A DNA stretch of 64,000 nucleotides from the NCBI RefSeq assembly GCF_024612015.1, contig NZ_CP102512.1, forward strand, positions 5,332,001 through 5,396,000. The letters are read 5' to 3'. The position numbers were made by a program, and so were the translations under genes. This stretch comes from Streptomyces sp. CA-210063. Its GTDB lineage: Bacteria > Actinomycetota > Actinomycetes > Streptomycetales > Streptomycetaceae. Position 1 is the first letter of the stretch; every line of letters begins with the position of its first letter. The notes below the pieces were generated by a model that did no database searches, had not been told where the DNA came from, and was given only the letters and a program-made list of their open reading frames with translations. Of this stretch, positions 62,103 through 64,000 are shown one piece after another.

Positions 62103-64000
62103 TCAGCCGTTCTTGATGCGGTTCGTCAGCTCCGTCACCTGGTTGTAGATGGAGCGCCGCTCGGCCATCAGCGCGCGGATCTTGCGGTCGGCGTGCATGA
62201 CGGTGGTGTGGTCGCGGTTGCCGAACTGCGCACCGATCTTGGGCAGCGACAGGTCGGTCAGCTCACGGCACAGATACATGGCGATCTGGCGCGCGGTCAC
62301 CAGGGCGCGGCCGCGCGAGGTGCCGCACAGGTCCTCGACCGTGAGCCCGAAGTAGTCGGCCGTCGCGGCCATGATCGCGGTCGCGGTGATCTCCGGGGAC
62401 GCGTTCTCGCCGCCCGGGATCAGGTCCTTGAGGACGATCTCGGTCAGCCCGAGGTCCACGGGCTGCCGGTTGAGCGAAGCGAACGCCGTCACCCGGATCA
62501 GCGCGCCCTCCAGCTCGCGGATGTTGCGCGAGATACGGGACGCGATGAACTCCAGGACTTCCGGCGGCGCGTTGAGCTGCTCCTGGACCGCCTTCTTGCG
62601 GAGGATCGCGATACGCGTCTCCAGTTCGGGCGGCTGGACGTCGGTGATCAGCCCCCACTCGAAACGGTTCCGCAGCCGGTCCTCCAGGGTCACCAGCTGC
62701 TTCGGCGGCCGGTCGCTGGAGAGCACGATCTGCTTGTTCGCGTTGTGGAGCGTGTTGAACGTGTGGAAGAACTCCTCCTGCGTCGACTCCTTGTCCGCCA
62801 GGAACTGGATGTCGTCGACGAGCAGGATGTCCATCTCCCGGTACCGCTTGCGGAAGCTGTCGCCCTTGCCGTCGCGGATGGAGTTGATGAACTCGTTGGT
62901 GAACTCCTCCGAGCTCACGTACCGCACCCGCGTGCCCGGGTAGAGGCTGCGCGCGTAGTGCCCGATCGCATGCAGCAAGTGGGTCTTGCCGAGCCCGGAT
63001 TCTCCGTAGATGAAGAGGGGGTTGTACGCCTTCGCCGGCGCCTCGGCGACGGCCACCGCGGCCGCGTGCGCGAAGCGGTTCGAGGCGCCGATGACGAACG
63101 TGTCGAAGAGGTACTTCGGGTTGAGGCGTGCCGTCGGCTCCCCCGGACCGGGCGCCGGCGCGGGCTGCGCCGCCAGCGGACCGGGCGCGCTGCTGGCCGG
63201 GCCGCCCCGGTGCACATGCCCCGAACCGGGCGGCGGCTCGGGGCGCTCACGCCGGTCGGGCCGCTGAAAGTCGGAATCGCCGCCCGGCCGGTCGTAGTCG
63301 CCGCGGGGCTGGTCGTAGTCGGCACGGTGCTGCTCGTACGGCGGCCTCGACTGCGAGCGGTAGTCCGACGACGGCGAGGCGTACGGGTCCCGCTCCGGGA
63401 AGCCGAGCCGTTGCTGCTGCCAGCCGTAGTCGTCCTGCGACGGCCGAGGCCAGGCGCCCGGCTCGGGACGCTGGTAGTCGGACGGATACGCGGGGCGCGC
63501 GGTCGGCAGCTGGTCCGCGCGGCCGGTGGGGCGCTGTTCCGAGCGCGGAGGCGGCAACTGATCGCCGGGACCGCCGGTCAGCTGGTCGCCGCGTCCCGGA
63601 CCGCGGTCATCGGCGCGATGGCGGCCGTACCCCTCGTAGGGATCGCGGGGCTGCCCCTCATAACCGTTCTGGTTCTCGTACGCGTTCTGGTTCTCGTACC
63701 CACCACGCGAGTCGCGCCCCTGACCGTCGTATGGGTCCCTGCGGTCGTACCCGTCGCGGTCCTGGCCAGAGGCGGAAGGAAGCTCGGAATCCTCGAAACG
63801 GGACTGGACCGGCGGGGGCGGCGGCTCGCCCACCGAACTGTCGACGGTGATGGCGATACGGATCGGACGGCCGCACTCCCGGCTCAGGGTCTCGCTGACG
63901 ATCGGCGCGAGACGCCCTTCGAGTACGCCCTTCGCGAACTCGTTCGGGACCGCGAGAAGAGCCGTGTCCGCGACCAGCGCGAGCGGCTGGCAGCGCTTGA
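62103..64000 (-). CDS. dnaA: Chromosomal replication initiator protein DnaA (partial, N-terminus outside window)
   Basis: About 632 residues are present; the reading frame stays open to the right edge ([20 protein letters not shown] and [17 protein letters not shown] belong to domain I), so the start lies beyond it. Domain II is an exceptionally long Tyr/Pro/Arg/Asp-rich linker (over 200 residues), typical of Streptomyces. Domain III has Walker [16 protein letters not shown], Walker [10 protein letters not shown], sensor [20 protein letters not shown]; domain IV has the DnaA signature [18 protein letters not shown] and [12 protein letters not shown]. The stop at 62103 is followed by a hairpin and oriC. 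Confidence 0.97.
   Translation of the reverse strand, partial: KRCQPLALVADTALLAVPNEFAKGVLEGRLAPIVSETLSRECGRPIRIAITVDSSVGEPPPPPVQSRFEDSELPSASGQDRDGYDRRDPYDGQGRDSRGGYENQNAYENQNGYEGQPRDPYEGYGRHRADDRGPGRGDQLTGGPGDQLPPPRSEQRPTGRADQLPTARPAYPSDYQRPEPGAWPRPSQDDYGWQQQRLGFPERDPYASPSSDYRSQSRPPYEQHRADYDQPRGDYDRPGGDSDFQRPDRRERPEPPPGSGHVHRGGPASSAPGPLAAQPAPAPGPGEPTARLNPKYLFDTFVIGASNRFAHAAAVAVAEAPAKAYNPLFIYGESGLGKTHLLHAIGHYARSLYPGTRVRYVSSEEFTNEFINSIRDGKGDSFRKRYREMDILLVDDIQFLADKESTQEEFFHTFNTLHNANKQIVLSSDRPPKQLVTLEDRLRNRFEWGLITDVQPPELETRIAILRKKAVQEQLNAPPEVLEFIASRISRNIRELEGALIRVTAFASLNRQPVDLGLTEIVLKDLIPGGENASPEITATAIMAATADYFGLTVEDLCGTSRGRALVTARQIAMYLCRELTDLSLPKIGAQFGNRDHTTVMHADRKIRALMAERRSIYNQVTELTNRIKNG

Overview
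The window is a chromosomal segment of a Streptomyces (or very close relative). The GC content is high and third codon positions are strongly GC-biased. Gene order around gyrA-gyrB-dciA-recF-gnd-dnaN-oriC-dnaA, the long proline/tyrosine-rich linker in DnaA, the class E sortases, CrgA, and many copies of the palindrome GTTTCACGTGAAAC (Streptomyces parS) all fit. No phage, insertion sequence, CRISPR array or acquired island was seen; this is origin-proximal core chromosome.

Layout from left to right. 1-2650: start of a quinone oxidoreductase and a DrrA/DrrB-type ABC exporter pair. 2660-6170: a K+ channel/TrkA-N protein, moeA and a MobA-like nucleotidyltransferase, with three parS sites at the channel/moeA junction. 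6300-14920: an acyl-CoA/branched-chain acid block: bkdABC (E1 alpha, E1 beta, E2) with a divergent Lrp regulator, a 3-hydroxyacyl-CoA dehydrogenase coupled to a TetR regulator, and divergent paaN. 15000-19690: a coupled DUF5819-HTTM-TrmH operon, then an acyl-CoA dehydrogenase. 19790-27190: rhodanese, J-domain protein, DUF2252 protein, HxlR/azoreductase pair, and a Tat-exported GH127 glycosidase carrying a LamG-like insert.

27600-36300 holds tRNA-Leu and the actinobacterial growth/division operon fhaA-fhaB-pstP-rodA-pbpA-pknB: two FHA proteins, a PP2C phosphatase, the SEDS polymerase, its transpeptidase and the PASTA kinase. 36480-44280 continues with cell-surface and division genes: three class E sortases, pabA, a 53-residue membrane protein, a DUF881 protein, crgA, rhomboid protease, cyclophilin and a DUF5324 protein. 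44690-51100 holds tRNA-Ala, an HTH regulator, a second Ser/Thr kinase, a surface-anchored protein, DLW-39, a small secreted protein and tRNA-Ile. 51260-64000 is the replication locus: DUF3566 protein, gyrA, gyrB, dciA, recF, gnd, dnaN, oriC (about 19 DnaA-box-like 9-mers in about 500 bp) and dnaA, which runs off the right edge.

Two regulatory themes stand out. First, chromosome-replication signals are spread well outside oriC: seven perfect parS sites, some overlapping gene ends, and perfect DnaA boxes in several intergenic regions, including an inverted pair beside crgA. Second, three matches to one TetR operator pattern (ACCG-N2-CG-N2-CGGT or one base off) sit upstream of bkdA, between paaH and paaN, and upstream of the acyl-CoA dehydrogenase, suggesting one local PaaR-like regulon. 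The dehydrogenase also has a KstR-like box.
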